In this document: piece by piece, positions 1-7,181 of the stretch
Numbering within the stretch: position 1 is the stretch's first letter
Layout: every line of letters begins with the position of its first letter
NCBI GenBank assembly: GCA_030704765.1
Contig: JAUYDD010000141.1
Span: 1-16,675, forward strand
DNA from: Nanobdellota archaeon
GTDB taxonomy: Archaea > Nanobdellota > Nanobdellia > Pacearchaeales > GW2011-AR1
Reading direction: 5' to 3'
Length of the DNA: 16,675 bases
Program-made: the position numbers and the translations under genes
Notes under the pieces: generated by a model
Seen by the model: only the letters and a program-made list of their open reading frames with translations
Told to the model about the DNA's origin: nothing
Database searches by the model: none

Positions 1-138
1 AAAAAATTTCCCGAAAAATCGCCTACCTCCTGCTAAAGCAGGAGGTTTGATCGGCGATTTTTCTTTGACAGGGAAATTTTTTAGGATGTTCGGGAACGAC
101 CGCACCTTAAAAGGTGCGGTTTTCAACGTTCCCGACAT
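1..138 (-). repeat. Modular nested-hairpin element, copy A (coding-frame copy, truncated by window edge)
   Basis: Read on the minus strand, it starts ATGTCGG at 138. The first module pairs 127-135 with 90-98 (CGTTCCCGA / TCGGGAACG) and encloses the hairpin ACCGCACCTT 99-108 / AAGGTGCGGT 111-120. The second module has three nested stems: 1-12/71-82 (AAAAAATTTCCC / GGGAAATTTTTT), 13-23/53-63 (GAAAAATCGCC / GGCGATTTTTC) and 25-33/38-46 (ACCTCCTGC / GCAGGAGGT, loop TAAA). The layout matches copies B, C and D, but the stem sequences differ while staying complementary. The element is open in a plus-strand frame (used by the flanking gene) and also in one minus-strand frame for all 46 codons. Confidence 0.85.
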
Positions 139-592
139 AAATAAAAGTTATGAAGAATCAAATTATATAAAAACAACCCTTGAGGTTGCTATAATCATAT
201 TAATAGTCTCTCTTGTTTTTGCTAATTACCTTGATATTCCAAAGAAGACTTTATTGTATAAACTCATAGACGAAGGAGATTATGATGCATTATTATATTT
301 AAAAGATAAACCCAAAGCAATTGTTCTTGCGTCACCTGCTATATCTATGGGTGTTTATCCAATTACTGGACATGATAGTGTAACAGGTATATTTTTTTAT
401 GAAAAAGGCAATAAAGAAGAAGTTAAAAAGTTCTTTAATAATGAAACTAATTGCTCTGAAAGGAATTTTATTATAAACAAGCATAAACCTGATTATATCA
501 TATCAAAATATGATTTAAACTGCTCATGGAAAGCCGTATATAATAGGACTATTGGCAATAAGAGTGATTGGGTGTATGAAATAAAAAAATAA
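2..592 (+). CDS. C-terminal part of a membrane protein gene carrying an in-frame palindromic repeat (5' partial)
   Basis: The frame is open from the window edge, with no stop through repeat copy A (to about 138), and ends at 592 (about 196 residues visible). A TTG at 47 lies inside the repeat and is an unlikely start, so the gene probably begins upstream of the window. The first 45 or so residues are repeat-encoded. The native part follows: a transmembrane segment (IIILIVSLVFANYL), then a soluble tail with KAIVLASPAISMGVYPITGH and repeated KPDYII-like strands. This arrangement resembles the extracytoplasmic C-terminal tail of large polytopic glycosyltransferase-like (GT-C) proteins; that is a weak inference. 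It converges with the GT8 gene, with only 2 bases between the stops. Alternatively, the repeat truncated the gene and what remains is a pseudogene fragment. Confidence 0.55.
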   Translation, partial: KNFPKNRLPPAKAGGLIGDFSLTGKFFRMFGNDRTLKGAVFNVPDINKSYEESNYIKTTLEVAIIILIVSLVFANYLDIPKKTLLYKLIDEGDYDALLYLKDKPKAIVLASPAISMGVYPITGHDSVTGIFFYEKGNKEEVKKFFNNETNCSERNFIINKHKPDYIISKYDLNCSWKAVYNRTIGNKSDWVYEIKK

Positions 593-594
593 AT

Positions 595-1593
595 TCATAC
601 ATGATATCTATTTAATTTTAGTTTAGAATATAATTTTGGAAAACTGTTTTTTATAAAAATGAATATTAATCCAACAGCTCTTCTAATATCCCTTATAGGA
701 GAATAAATGATAATTTTAATTTTTAAAAACCTAGAATATCTTTTAATTTCTTTTTCTGTCCAGGACTTATTTATATTAATAGGATTCTTGATATCTATTA
801 ATTCAGCTTTATCTAGATTTTTTTCCCATTCATAATAAAATTTATTATAAAAAATAGTTCTTGTACTCCATGGTTTTGCTTTTCCATAAAAATGAAAAAT
901 TATTGATTTTAATTTATGATTTTTTCTAAAATTTAATCCAGGATGAATTATAAGATAGGGATTAAAATTATAAACTAATGGAAGCTCTTTCCATTTTTTA
1001 TAAAAATAAAGATTTAGAATGCTTTGGTCACCATTATTGGATACTTTTTGATATTCACCTGTTAATTTTAATAATTCCATAAAACTATTTTTATTGATTA
1101 TATCTGTGCTAAAAGCCATTACACCATCATTAAAAGAATTTATTTTGAAATTATAATTTTTCTTTAAATTATCGTAAATATTTTTTGTTTTAATGGAATA
1201 ATCAAATTGTTCTTTTAATGGTAATGGAAAATCTTTTACTGCATAAAATCCTTTTATTTCTGTTAATTTATCAATAGAGGCTTCAACAATTATATCTCCA
1301 TCTAGATAAATAATATTTTTCCATTTTTTAAAATAAGGAGTGAATAAATAAAACCTTTCATTAGGATTAAAAAGTTTAGTTGGCTTTATTTCTGATTCTT
1401 TATATATTGGTTTGCATTTTTTTATTAAAATCCTTTTTTTTCTAAACCATTTTAAATCCTTTTCAGGAATTTCATGACTAAGAAGCATGTAATCTCCTTT
1501 CCATCCAGAATTAAAATAAACACTTGAAAAAAGCTGTTTTGCCTGATTTATATAATTCTTATCTGCTAGTGTTACTAAAAGATTTTTCTTCAT
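595..1593 (-). CDS. Family GT8 glycosyltransferase (glycogenin/LPS galactosyltransferase-like)
   Basis: Retaining glycosyltransferase predicted to add a sugar from a nucleotide donor to a growing surface glycan at the cytoplasmic face. The 332-residue protein shows GT8 landmarks in order: an N-terminal MKKNLLVTLADKNYINQAKQ strand-helix, the metal-binding DxD motif as DGD at residues 98-100 in IIYLDGDIIVEASIDKL, FNDGVMAF at 154-161, GDQSILN at 188-194, and the C-terminal HFYGKAKPW at 234-242, whose histidine usually completes metal binding in the family. Its start overlaps the stop of the GT4 gene by an ATGA, so the two are translationally coupled. It is the last gene of the minus-strand glycan cluster. 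Donor and acceptor sugars cannot be read from the sequence. Confidence 0.88.
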   Translation of the reverse strand: MKKNLLVTLADKNYINQAKQLFSSVYFNSGWKGDYMLLSHEIPEKDLKWFRKKRILIKKCKPIYKESEIKPTKLFNPNERFYLFTPYFKKWKNIIYLDGDIIVEASIDKLTEIKGFYAVKDFPLPLKEQFDYSIKTKNIYDNLKKNYNFKINSFNDGVMAFSTDIINKNSFMELLKLTGEYQKVSNNGDQSILNLYFYKKWKELPLVYNFNPYLIIHPGLNFRKNHKLKSIIFHFYGKAKPWSTRTIFYNKFYYEWEKNLDKAELIDIKNPININKSWTEKEIKRYSRFLKIKIIIYSPIRDIRRAVGLIFIFIKNSFPKLYSKLKLNRYHV

Positions 1594-2684
1594 TTTATTT
1601 GCTCTTTTATTTTTTTAATAAAAATTTTTGTATCAAATTCTTTTGCTCTTTTAATGCCTGCTTTTTTATATTTGTTTGGATTTTTCTTCAATTCATTTGA
1701 TAACTTTATTATAGCTTCCGAGAGTGTATCTGGATTAATATCATCTATTAATATACCAGTTTTTCCATTTATAACAGTTTCTTTATATCCACCTTCATTA
1801 GCTGCAATAACTGGCTTTCCAGAAGCCATTGCTTCAACAGGAGTCATTCCAAAATCTTCATCTTGTGCAGTTGTAATAAAACCCTTGCAATAAGAATAAG
1901 CATCTATTAATTCTTTTTCTGTTAATTTGCCTAAAATTTCAACATTTTTTGGCAAATTATTTAAAATCTTGTCTAAATAAACTTCCCCCCTATCTCCTGC
2001 AGCAATCCATCCTATTATCTTTAATTTTTCATCTGAAATTTTTCTAAAAGCTTCTGTTTGTATCTCTACTCTTTTATGAGGATATATTCTGTTTACAGAT
2101 AACCAATAATCTTTACTTTTTTTATATTTGAAATTTTTACATTCAATAGGGGGATTTATTATTGTTGAGTCTTTTTCAAAATATTTTTTAATCCTCCTTT
2201 CTACATTCAAAGAATTAGCTATTACTTTGTCAGTGTGATTTACATAATTTTTTGCCCATTTTTCATGTATAAATACATATAATAAAAATATAGGTTTTTC
2301 ATAAAACCTTAAGTGGTCCCTTTGGCTTTTATATAAATCATAAAAAACTCTTGTTGGAGTATGGCAATAGTAAATATTTGGTTTATGTTTTTTTGCTGCG
2401 AATGGAGCCCAATTTCCAGAAAAAATGAAAAGATTATACTTTTTAGAAAAATCACATCTTGAAAAAAACCAAGAAGCTTGTAATTGTTTTAAAGGAGGGA
2501 TCTTTATTGTATTACCTAAATTTATAAAATTTATATCTTCGCAATCCATTTTTTTAATAGAGTCTTCATTAAGATTGCATGTTATTAAATCAGCTTTTAG
2601 ACCTCTTGCTAAGGTTACTGCTACTTTTTCCCCTCCTCCAATCGAGTCAAAAAAATCATGGAAAATAGCTATTTTCATTTTCAT
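1590..2684 (-). CDS. Family GT4 glycosyltransferase
   Basis: GT-B fold retaining glycosyltransferase, likely a mannosyl- or glucosyl-type enzyme of the surface glycan pathway. Numbered from a TTG two codons further upstream, it shows the N-terminal GGGEK acceptor loop (18-22), YCHTPTR (108-114), VNRIYPHKR (199-207, phosphate-binding basic residues) and the EX7E region EDFGMTPVEAMASGKPVI (278-295) with E278 and E286, followed by the donor-site GGYKETV and NGKTGILI. Three start candidates lie close together: TTG at 2690, ATG at 2684 and ATG at 2678. I chose the first ATG; no clear ribosome binding site separates them. It starts 13 bases after the stop of the upstream membrane protein gene and overlaps the GT8 gene downstream by 4 bases. 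Confidence 0.9.
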   Translation of the reverse strand: MKMKIAIFHDFFDSIGGGEKVAVTLARGLKADLITCNLNEDSIKKMDCEDINFINLGNTIKIPPLKQLQASWFFSRCDFSKKYNLFIFSGNWAPFAAKKHKPNIYYCHTPTRVFYDLYKSQRDHLRFYEKPIFLLYVFIHEKWAKNYVNHTDKVIANSLNVERRIKKYFEKDSTIINPPIECKNFKYKKSKDYWLSVNRIYPHKRVEIQTEAFRKISDEKLKIIGWIAAGDRGEVYLDKILNNLPKNVEILGKLTEKELIDAYSYCKGFITTAQDEDFGMTPVEAMASGKPVIAANEGGYKETVINGKTGILIDDINPDTLSEAIIKLSNELKKNPNKYKKAGIKRAKEFDTKIFIKKIKEQIK

Positions 2685-2697
2685 AATCAATATTTAA

Positions 2698-3912
2698 TTA
2701 AGTGACATAATAAAATGCTTTAAAAAATATTATTCTTTGTATAAAAAATATGCTAGATATAAAAAAGGACAAAACTATTGATAGAATAAATAAAAATTTT
2801 ATAAAAAAACTGTAATTTTTAATTTCTTTAATGTAAAAAATTATCATTATCAATATTAATAAAACTGAATATCTTCCTACTCCCCCAATTTCTTCTTTTA
2901 AAAAAAATCCCCTATTTAACATCAATAGCATTAATGATTGAGATAATAATAGTAAAAGATATAAAGTTATTTTTTTATTTTTAATAAAGACCATAATTAT
3001 TATTATTAATTGAATTATCGATATTAATATTATTGGGATGGGGCTAAAGATTTGAAAAAGTATTCCTAAATTTTGTCTTGATAATAGATTTTCATTAAAA
3101 GCTGACCTTATTACATAATAATTTATATTATAACTTGTATTAAAAAAATAATTAATTAATCCTATAAATGGTTCTGATAAAGAGTTAAATGACATAGCAA
3201 TAGGTATTGTTCCTGTTGATAAAATCAGAATAATCTCCCATAGTGCAAAAGGGATTATAGCTATAGAATATACTGCTAGTTTTTTAAAATCAAGCTTAAT
3301 GAAAAAATAAAATAATAAAGCTGCATATAAAGTAAGAACAAGTTCCCTTGTTAATAGAGCAAATGAAAGGAATATCATTGAAATCATATGTTTGTCCTTA
3401 TCTAAATAATATAGTGCTAAAATAACAAATAAAACCATTAAAGGTTCTGTTAAATTGCGCGTTATTGTTATTAAAAAACCTACATTAAAAGCAAAGAGAT
3501 AAACTAACCATTGATTTGCTTTATATTTTTTTAATATCAGAAGAAGAATATAACAACTGAATATTATTGAAAAATAATTTATTAAAAGCATCATTATTGG
3601 AATTAGTTCTTTAATACCTAAAGATAAAACCAATACTAAGATCGGATAAAAAATTCTTTGAAAAAAATGAGGTTGTATAAGAATTCTTTCTAAAGTTGGG
3701 TTTAATGCCATCATATAATAATATTGCCCATCAAAACCGTATGTTTTTTGAACAACAATTCCATGCGGTATTTCACCCCAGTAAGTAAATATATAATTAT
3801 GAGATAGCTCTATTGCAGCGCTTGGATTATAATCAAATTTATATAAAAAAAGCAAGATATAAATTAAATAGAAAAAACTTATTATTAACAAATGTTTATG
3901 TTCCTCTTTCAT
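2698..3912 (-). CDS. Polytopic GT-C-like membrane protein, putative lipid-linked-sugar glycosyltransferase
   Basis: 404-residue, extremely hydrophobic protein with roughly ten predicted membrane spans. The first is LLIISFFYLIYILLFLY near residues 8-24. An extracytoplasmic loop follows with YGFDGQYYYMMALNP (58-72) and a later QRIFYPIL (85-92). The DGQ-Y-A-P and R-YP pattern is typical of a widespread group of polytopic GT-C-superfamily-like proteins. These use polyprenyl-phosphate sugars on the outer face of the membrane, which fits the neighbouring GT2 enzyme that would make such donors. The first loop carries no clear canonical DxD beyond this DGQ, so the catalytic assignment is inference. 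It sits between the GT2 and GT4 genes in the same direction. It could also be a non-catalytic flippase-like or polymerase-like protein. Confidence 0.75.
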   Translation of the reverse strand: MKEEHKHLLIISFFYLIYILLFLYKFDYNPSAAIELSHNYIFTYWGEIPHGIVVQKTYGFDGQYYYMMALNPTLERILIQPHFFQRIFYPILVLVLSLGIKELIPIMMLLINYFSIIFSCYILLLILKKYKANQWLVYLFAFNVGFLITITRNLTEPLMVLFVILALYYLDKDKHMISMIFLSFALLTRELVLTLYAALLFYFFIKLDFKKLAVYSIAIIPFALWEIILILSTGTIPIAMSFNSLSEPFIGLINYFFNTSYNINYYVIRSAFNENLLSRQNLGILFQIFSPIPIILISIIQLIIIIMVFIKNKKITLYLLLLLSQSLMLLMLNRGFFLKEEIGGVGRYSVLLILIMIIFYIKEIKNYSFFIKFLFILSIVLSFFISSIFFIQRIIFFKAFYYVT

Positions 3913-3925
3913 ATTTCTAGAATTT

Positions 3926-3945
3926 TATGTATCATTATAAACTTA
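3926..3945 (-). promoter_or_regulatory. Possible internal promoter for the GT-C/GT4/GT8 genes
   Basis: In the 60-base gap before the GT-C gene, the minus strand carries a TTTATAAT box about 20-28 bases upstream of the ATG at 3912. That spacing suits an archaeal leaderless transcript. The gap is wholly AT-rich, so chance matches are likely. Confidence 0.3.
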
Positions 3946-3972
3946 TCTATAATATATGATATATCTTTTGTT

Positions 3973-5127
3973 TTAATCTTCTTTTATACCTAATATACTC
4001 AACATAAAAGAAGAGAATATAGTTTGAATACCTATTGCTAATAAAGTTAATCCTAATATTGAATTTTTAATTTGTTCTAATTCTCCAAATCCACTTTTTA
4101 ACCATTTTAATAATATCATGATATATATAATTAATCCTAATAAAGAAATAAAAATCCCAAATAAGCTTACCTTTTCTATTGTTAAAAACCTATGCAAACG
4201 GTTCATAAAATCATTTTCTTCACCAAGATGGGTTATTGCATAGGTTTTTGTAAAAAAAGCAAATACTATAAGTTGATAACCTATTATAATAGATAATGAA
4301 GAAAAAAACATAGGATGATAATATAGTTTAATACCTAGAACTTCTGGAGAACCAAAATAAAACCAAAGCATTAATTCTAATCCAACTAGAAAAAGAATCA
4401 GGCCAGGGATAAAAAATAAGAATAAAGGGCTGTATAAAAGCATGAACCTCAAATGGCGCCAACCATCTGAAAAGGATCTTAGTTTAGATTCTCCTTTTCT
4501 AGGATAGTATTTTATTGGAACCTCTTTTATTTTAAGATGATTCTTTACAGCTTTAATTACCATCTCTGAAGCGAATTCCATTCCTGTTGTTCTTAAATTT
4601 AATTTATCCAAAGCTTCTCTTGAAATCGCCCTCATTCCACAATGAGAATCTTTTACAGAAGTACCATAAAAAAGCCTTAATATTCCTGAAAGAATTGGAT
4701 TCCCAATATATTTATGTGACCAGGACATTGTTCCTTTTTCCATTTTATATGCAAACCTATCTCCAATAACAAAATCGTATCCTTCTCTAAGATATTTTAA
4801 AAAATTAGGAATTTCCTTAAAATCATAGGTCAAGTCCGCATCTGCCATAAAAATATATTTCCCTTTAGCTTCTTTAAATCCTTCAAGATAAGCAATTCCA
4901 TAACCTACTTTGTCGTGCTTTACAAGCTTTACTTTGTTTTCCCTTGCAATATCAGGAGAACTATCACATGAAGAATCAGATACAATTATTTCTGCATTAA
5001 TATGGTATTTATTTATTACATCTTTTATTTTTCTTAAACATTCTGGAAGAGCTTTTTCTTCATTTCTGCATGGAAGAATTATGCTTATCTCAAATTTATC
5101 TTCTTTAATTTTTCCTTTTTTTCCCAT
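3973..5127 (-). CDS. Family GT2 dolichyl-phosphate-hexose-synthase-like membrane glycosyltransferase
   Basis: Inverting glycosyltransferase expected to transfer a hexose from a nucleotide sugar to a polyprenyl (dolichyl) phosphate, supplying lipid-linked donors to the neighbouring GT-C-like protein. The 384-residue protein has the GT2 start ISIILPCRNEE (14-24), IIVSDSSCDSS (47-57), the metal-binding DAD at 96-98 in FMADADLTYDF, DSHCGMRAISREAL (160-173) and YPRKGESKL (208-216). The last is typical of dolichol-phosphate glucose synthase-like enzymes. Four membrane spans follow at about 232-258, 272-297, 322-341 and 357-378, the layout of archaeal membrane-anchored GT2 enzymes. The ATG at 5127 is followed immediately by a lysine-rich stretch. 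Repeat copy B separates it from the upstream ABC ATPase gene. The transferred sugar is unknown. Confidence 0.88.
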   Translation of the reverse strand: MGKKGKIKEDKFEISIILPCRNEEKALPECLRKIKDVINKYHINAEIIVSDSSCDSSPDIARENKVKLVKHDKVGYGIAYLEGFKEAKGKYIFMADADLTYDFKEIPNFLKYLREGYDFVIGDRFAYKMEKGTMSWSHKYIGNPILSGILRLFYGTSVKDSHCGMRAISREALDKLNLRTTGMEFASEMVIKAVKNHLKIKEVPIKYYPRKGESKLRSFSDGWRHLRFMLLYSPLFLFFIPGLILFLVGLELMLWFYFGSPEVLGIKLYYHPMFFSSLSIIIGYQLIVFAFFTKTYAITHLGEENDFMNRLHRFLTIEKVSLFGIFISLLGLIIYIMILLKWLKSGFGELEQIKNSILGLTLLAIGIQTIFSSFMLSILGIKED

Positions 5128-5187
5128 AAAATTAAAATATAAAAGGAGGTTTATAATGTTTATTAAACATGACTATATGATTGTTTA
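5128..5187. promoter_or_regulatory. Short intergenic stretch before the GT2 gene with an opposite-strand Shine-Dalgarno
   Basis: The plus strand shows AAAAGGAGGT (5141-5150) five bases before an ATG at 5156, an almost perfect ribosome binding site that points away from the GT2 gene. On the minus strand only an AT-rich, TATATTTTA-like stretch precedes the GT2 start. Confidence 0.3.
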
Positions 5188-5200
5188 TGTCGGAAAATAA
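5156..5200 (+). CDS. Possible 14-residue microORF or gene remnant cut by repeat copy B
   Basis: The ATG at 5156 follows AAAAGGAGGT with ideal spacing and encodes MFIKHDYMIVYVGK, then TAA at 5198-5200 inside repeat copy B, which begins near 5187. The strong ribosome binding site makes it more than a random ATG. The simplest readings are a leftover 5' end of a gene interrupted by the element, or a start site with no biological role. It runs against the surrounding minus-strand operon. Confidence 0.25.
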   Translation: MFIKHDYMIVYVGK

Positions 5201-5458
5201 ACCTCATCTTTTAAGATGAGGTAGTTTACTTGCATTCAATTTCCGAGCACAAGAAAATTGTTTTATGCAATTTTCTGTGCAGAAAATTCTTCTGAAAGAA
5301 GTTTCATGCCATCAAATGTTTTCAGAAAATTTTGTGGCGCCGAAAACTTCTGAAAGTTTTCGTGCGCATCCTAAAAATTTCCGAATCAGAAAAATCGCCG
5401 ATCAAACTCCATCCTTCAGGATGGAGTAGGCGATTTTTCAGGAAATTTTTTTGATTTA
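5188..5458 (+). repeat. Modular nested-hairpin element, copy B (longest chain of hairpin modules)
   Basis: Begins TGTCGG (5188). The first module has outer arms TCGGAAA / TTTCCGA ending at 5246 and the inner hairpin ACCTCATCTT / AAGATGAGGT with a TT loop. A chain of four hairpins follows: 5247-5260/5268-5280 (GCACA-GAAAATTG / CAATTTTC-TGTGC, loop TTTTATG), 5282-5291/5296-5305 (GAAAATTCTT / AAGAAGTTTC, loop CTGA, one mismatch), 5308-5338 (GCCA and CAAA paired with TTTG and TGGC) and 5337-5349/5354-5367 (GCGC and GAAAACTT, loop CTGA). The end module is 5373-5382/5441-5450, 5389-5399/5429-5439 and 5406-5414/5419-5427 (ACTCCATCC / GGATGGAGT, loop TTCA), then TTTGATTTA. Confidence 0.88.
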
Positions 5459-6198
5459 AAATTTTTTAAATATTCTTTTAGAATATTATTGATGTTTCCT
5501 TGTTTTTTTATTAGCCCTTTATCCATCCATATAATCCTATGGCAGTGTTTTTTAATCATATCTAAATCATGACTTACAAAAATTACAGTCCCACCTTTTT
5601 TTACAAGCTCTTTTATTTTTTCAGAGCTTTTGTACTTGAATTCTTCATCTCCTACTTCAAAAACCTCATCTAATAATAATATATCGGGATTGCAATAAAT
5701 TGCAATTGAAAAAGCAAGTCTCTGAAGCATACCATTTGAAAATTGATAAAGCTTTGTTTCAATAAAATTCTGGAGCTCTGAAAATTCAACAATAGAGTCA
5801 AATCTTTGTTTTATTTCTTTATTAGTTAATTCAAATAAAGAACCGACAAGATATACATTATCTCTCATAGTCAATCTATCCTGCATCCCGATATTAAGAT
5901 TAACAATTGGAATTATTTTTCCATTGGTTTTAATAGTTCCTTTTTCAGTTTTATATATTCCTGCTATTGCTCGTAATAGAGTGCTTTTTCCAGAACCATT
6001 ATCACCTATTATTCCAAGGACCTCCCCAGCATATGCATTTAAAGAAACATCATTTAGTGCCCAAATTGCTTTTTGAGGTTCTTTTCCTGAAAAAATAGAT
6101 AATAATCTTGCTAATGCGCTTTGATGTTTTTTAAAGCCTATTTTGAATTTCTTTGATATATTTTCAACTGATATTCTATTAAATTTTTCTGTTTCCAT
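5416..6198 (-). CDS. ABC transporter ATP-binding protein, polysaccharide export type (Wzt/TagH/KpsT-like)
   Basis: Nucleotide-binding subunit that should power export of a lipid-linked glycan through the neighbouring permease. Counting from the ATG at 6198 (260 residues) it has Walker A GDNGSGKST (65-73), a Q-loop region with MQDRLTMRDN (105-114), a degenerate signature FSNGMLQR (153-160) as usual for this subfamily, Walker B ILLLDE (173-178) and H-loop VSHD (208-211). The VLGIIGDNGSGKSTLL context and the Y-SNGM-RL signature are typical of Wzt/TagH. It lacks the extra C-terminal carbohydrate-binding domain of long Wzt proteins. An alternative ATG at 6237 would start inside repeat copy C and is rejected. 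The last residues (KKFPEKSPTPS) and the TGA stop are encoded by repeat copy B, the stop falling in its tetraloop. Confidence 0.92.
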   Translation of the reverse strand: METEKFNRISVENISKKFKIGFKKHQSALARLLSIFSGKEPQKAIWALNDVSLNAYAGEVLGIIGDNGSGKSTLLRAIAGIYKTEKGTIKTNGKIIPIVNLNIGMQDRLTMRDNVYLVGSLFELTNKEIKQRFDSIVEFSELQNFIETKLYQFSNGMLQRLAFSIAIYCNPDILLLDEVFEVGDEEFKYKSSEKIKELVKKGGTVIFVSHDLDMIKKHCHRIIWMDKGLIKKQGNINNILKEYLKNFKSKKFPEKSPTPS

Positions 6199-6215
6199 TT
6201 TTTTAAGATTTATTA

Positions 6216-6369
6216 TGTCGGAAATTGAAAACCACATCTTTTAAGATGAGGTAGTTTACTTGCATTCAATTTCCGAGCATCCTAAAAATTTCCGAATCAG
6301 AAAAATCGCCGATCAAACTCCATCCTTCAGGATGGAGTAGGCGATTTTTCAGGAAATTTTTTTGATTTA
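6216..6369 (+). repeat. Modular nested-hairpin element, copy C (minimal two-module form)
   Basis: Starts TGTCGG at 6216. The first module pairs 6218-6229 with 6265-6276 (TCGGAAATTGAA / TTCAATTTCCGA) around the hairpin CCACATCTT / AAGATGAGG, which has one A-A mismatch. The second module has nested stems 6284-6293/6352-6361 (AAAAATTTCC / GGAAATTTTT), 6300-6310/6340-6350 (GAAAAATCGCC / GGCGATTTTTC) and 6317-6325/6330-6338 (ACTCCATCC / GGATGGAGT, loop TTCA). It ends TTGATTTA. The two modules are joined directly at GAGCATCC, so this copy defines the core. It separates the permease and ATPase genes, and its last three bases form the permease stop codon on the minus strand. Confidence 0.9.
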
Positions 6370-7143
6370 TAATCTCTCTGCAAATTTTATTTTTAATTTA
6401 TTAAATATTAAAATTCCTGCGATGAAAAATATTATTGAATAAACAATTGCTCCTAAAATCATCCAGGAAGGCGGAATTTTAGAATAAATAACTAAATCCC
6501 TTGCAATTGTTATAAAATAATAAAGAGGATTAAAAAGATTTAAGATAAATATTTTTGTCATACCTTCAACTGCATAAAAAACAGGTGTTACAAAAATCAA
6601 TAATCTAGAAAAAAACTGCCAAATACCATCAAGATCAGCAAAATATACATATAAAGAAGCTAAAATTAGGGAAATTCCATAGACAAAAATACTAAAAAAG
6701 AACATAATTGGAAGATAGAAAATCATGTTTTTAATAGTGATTCCATAAAAAAGCAAGATTATTATAAGTATTGCTATTTCAAACATATGTGAAAATAAAT
6801 TTCTAAAAAGAGTTGAGGCTACTAATGATTCTCTTGGAAATTTTATTGATTTTATAATTAATCTATGGTCTCTCATATTTGTAATAGAAGAAGTAGTAGT
6901 TTGTTGAAAGAAATTAAAAATTATAATTCCTATTAAAAGATAAATAGTGTAGTTAGGTATTTTATTTCCGAAACTTGAAGAAAAAACAACAAAAAGCACA
7001 ATAAAAGTCAAGATTGGATTTAAAAGATACCATAAAATTCCTAAATAACTTCCTTCATTCCTTAATTTAAATTCTGCTTTTGCTAATGCTACACTTAAAT
7101 TATAAAAATATTTTATTTTATTTAATCTTTTTTTTAGATTCAT
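6367..7143 (-). CDS. ABC-2 type polysaccharide export permease (Wzm/TagG-like)
   Basis: Membrane subunit of a glycan exporter, 258 residues, the usual length for the family. The N-terminal amphipathic region AKAEFKLRNEGSYLGILWYLLNPIL (about 21-45) matches the Wzm/TagG consensus of a charged interface helix followed by Y-S-LG-LW--L-P. Six membrane spans follow, for example LTFIVLFVVF (45-54), a short YLLIGIIIFNFFQQ segment and a last span at YSIIFFIAGILIF near the C-terminus. Starts at the ATG at 7143. It is the first gene of the minus-strand glycan cluster. Its TAA stop is formed by the boundary of repeat copy C. The partner ATPase lies downstream beyond that repeat, an unusual gap because such pairs are normally adjacent or overlapping. 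Confidence 0.9.
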   Translation of the reverse strand: MNLKKRLNKIKYFYNLSVALAKAEFKLRNEGSYLGILWYLLNPILTFIVLFVVFSSSFGNKIPNYTIYLLIGIIIFNFFQQTTTSSITNMRDHRLIIKSIKFPRESLVASTLFRNLFSHMFEIAILIIILLFYGITIKNMIFYLPIMFFFSIFVYGISLILASLYVYFADLDGIWQFFSRLLIFVTPVFYAVEGMTKIFILNLFNPLYYFITIARDLVIYSKIPPSWMILGAIVYSIIFFIAGILIFNKLKIKFAERL

Positions 7144-7161
7144 TATTTAATATGTAGTGGA

Positions 7162-7180
7162 GTATTTTTAAAATATTCTA
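7162..7180 (-). promoter_or_regulatory. Possible promoter of the glycan export cluster
   Basis: Between repeat copy D and the permease start the minus strand carries TATTTTAAAAATA, ending about 19 bases before the ATG at 7143. A TATA-like box at this distance suits a leaderless archaeal transcript. The AT-rich background limits confidence. Confidence 0.35.
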
Positions 7181-7181
7181 A

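Noticed and set aside
5373..5458. End-module hairpins followed by T7 as intrinsic terminators.
   Set aside because: The hairpin-plus-T-tract reads correctly only on the plus strand, while the genes around copies B, C and D are on the minus strand.
5188..5458. CRISPR array or integron attC array.
   Set aside because: Units are palindromes of differing sequence with no constant repeat and variable spacers, and no cas gene or integrase is in the window.
6199..6237. Start of the ABC ATPase at the ATG at 6237.
   Set aside because: Those 13 residues are encoded largely by repeat copy C; the ATG at 6198 begins the conserved ABC domain with normal family length.
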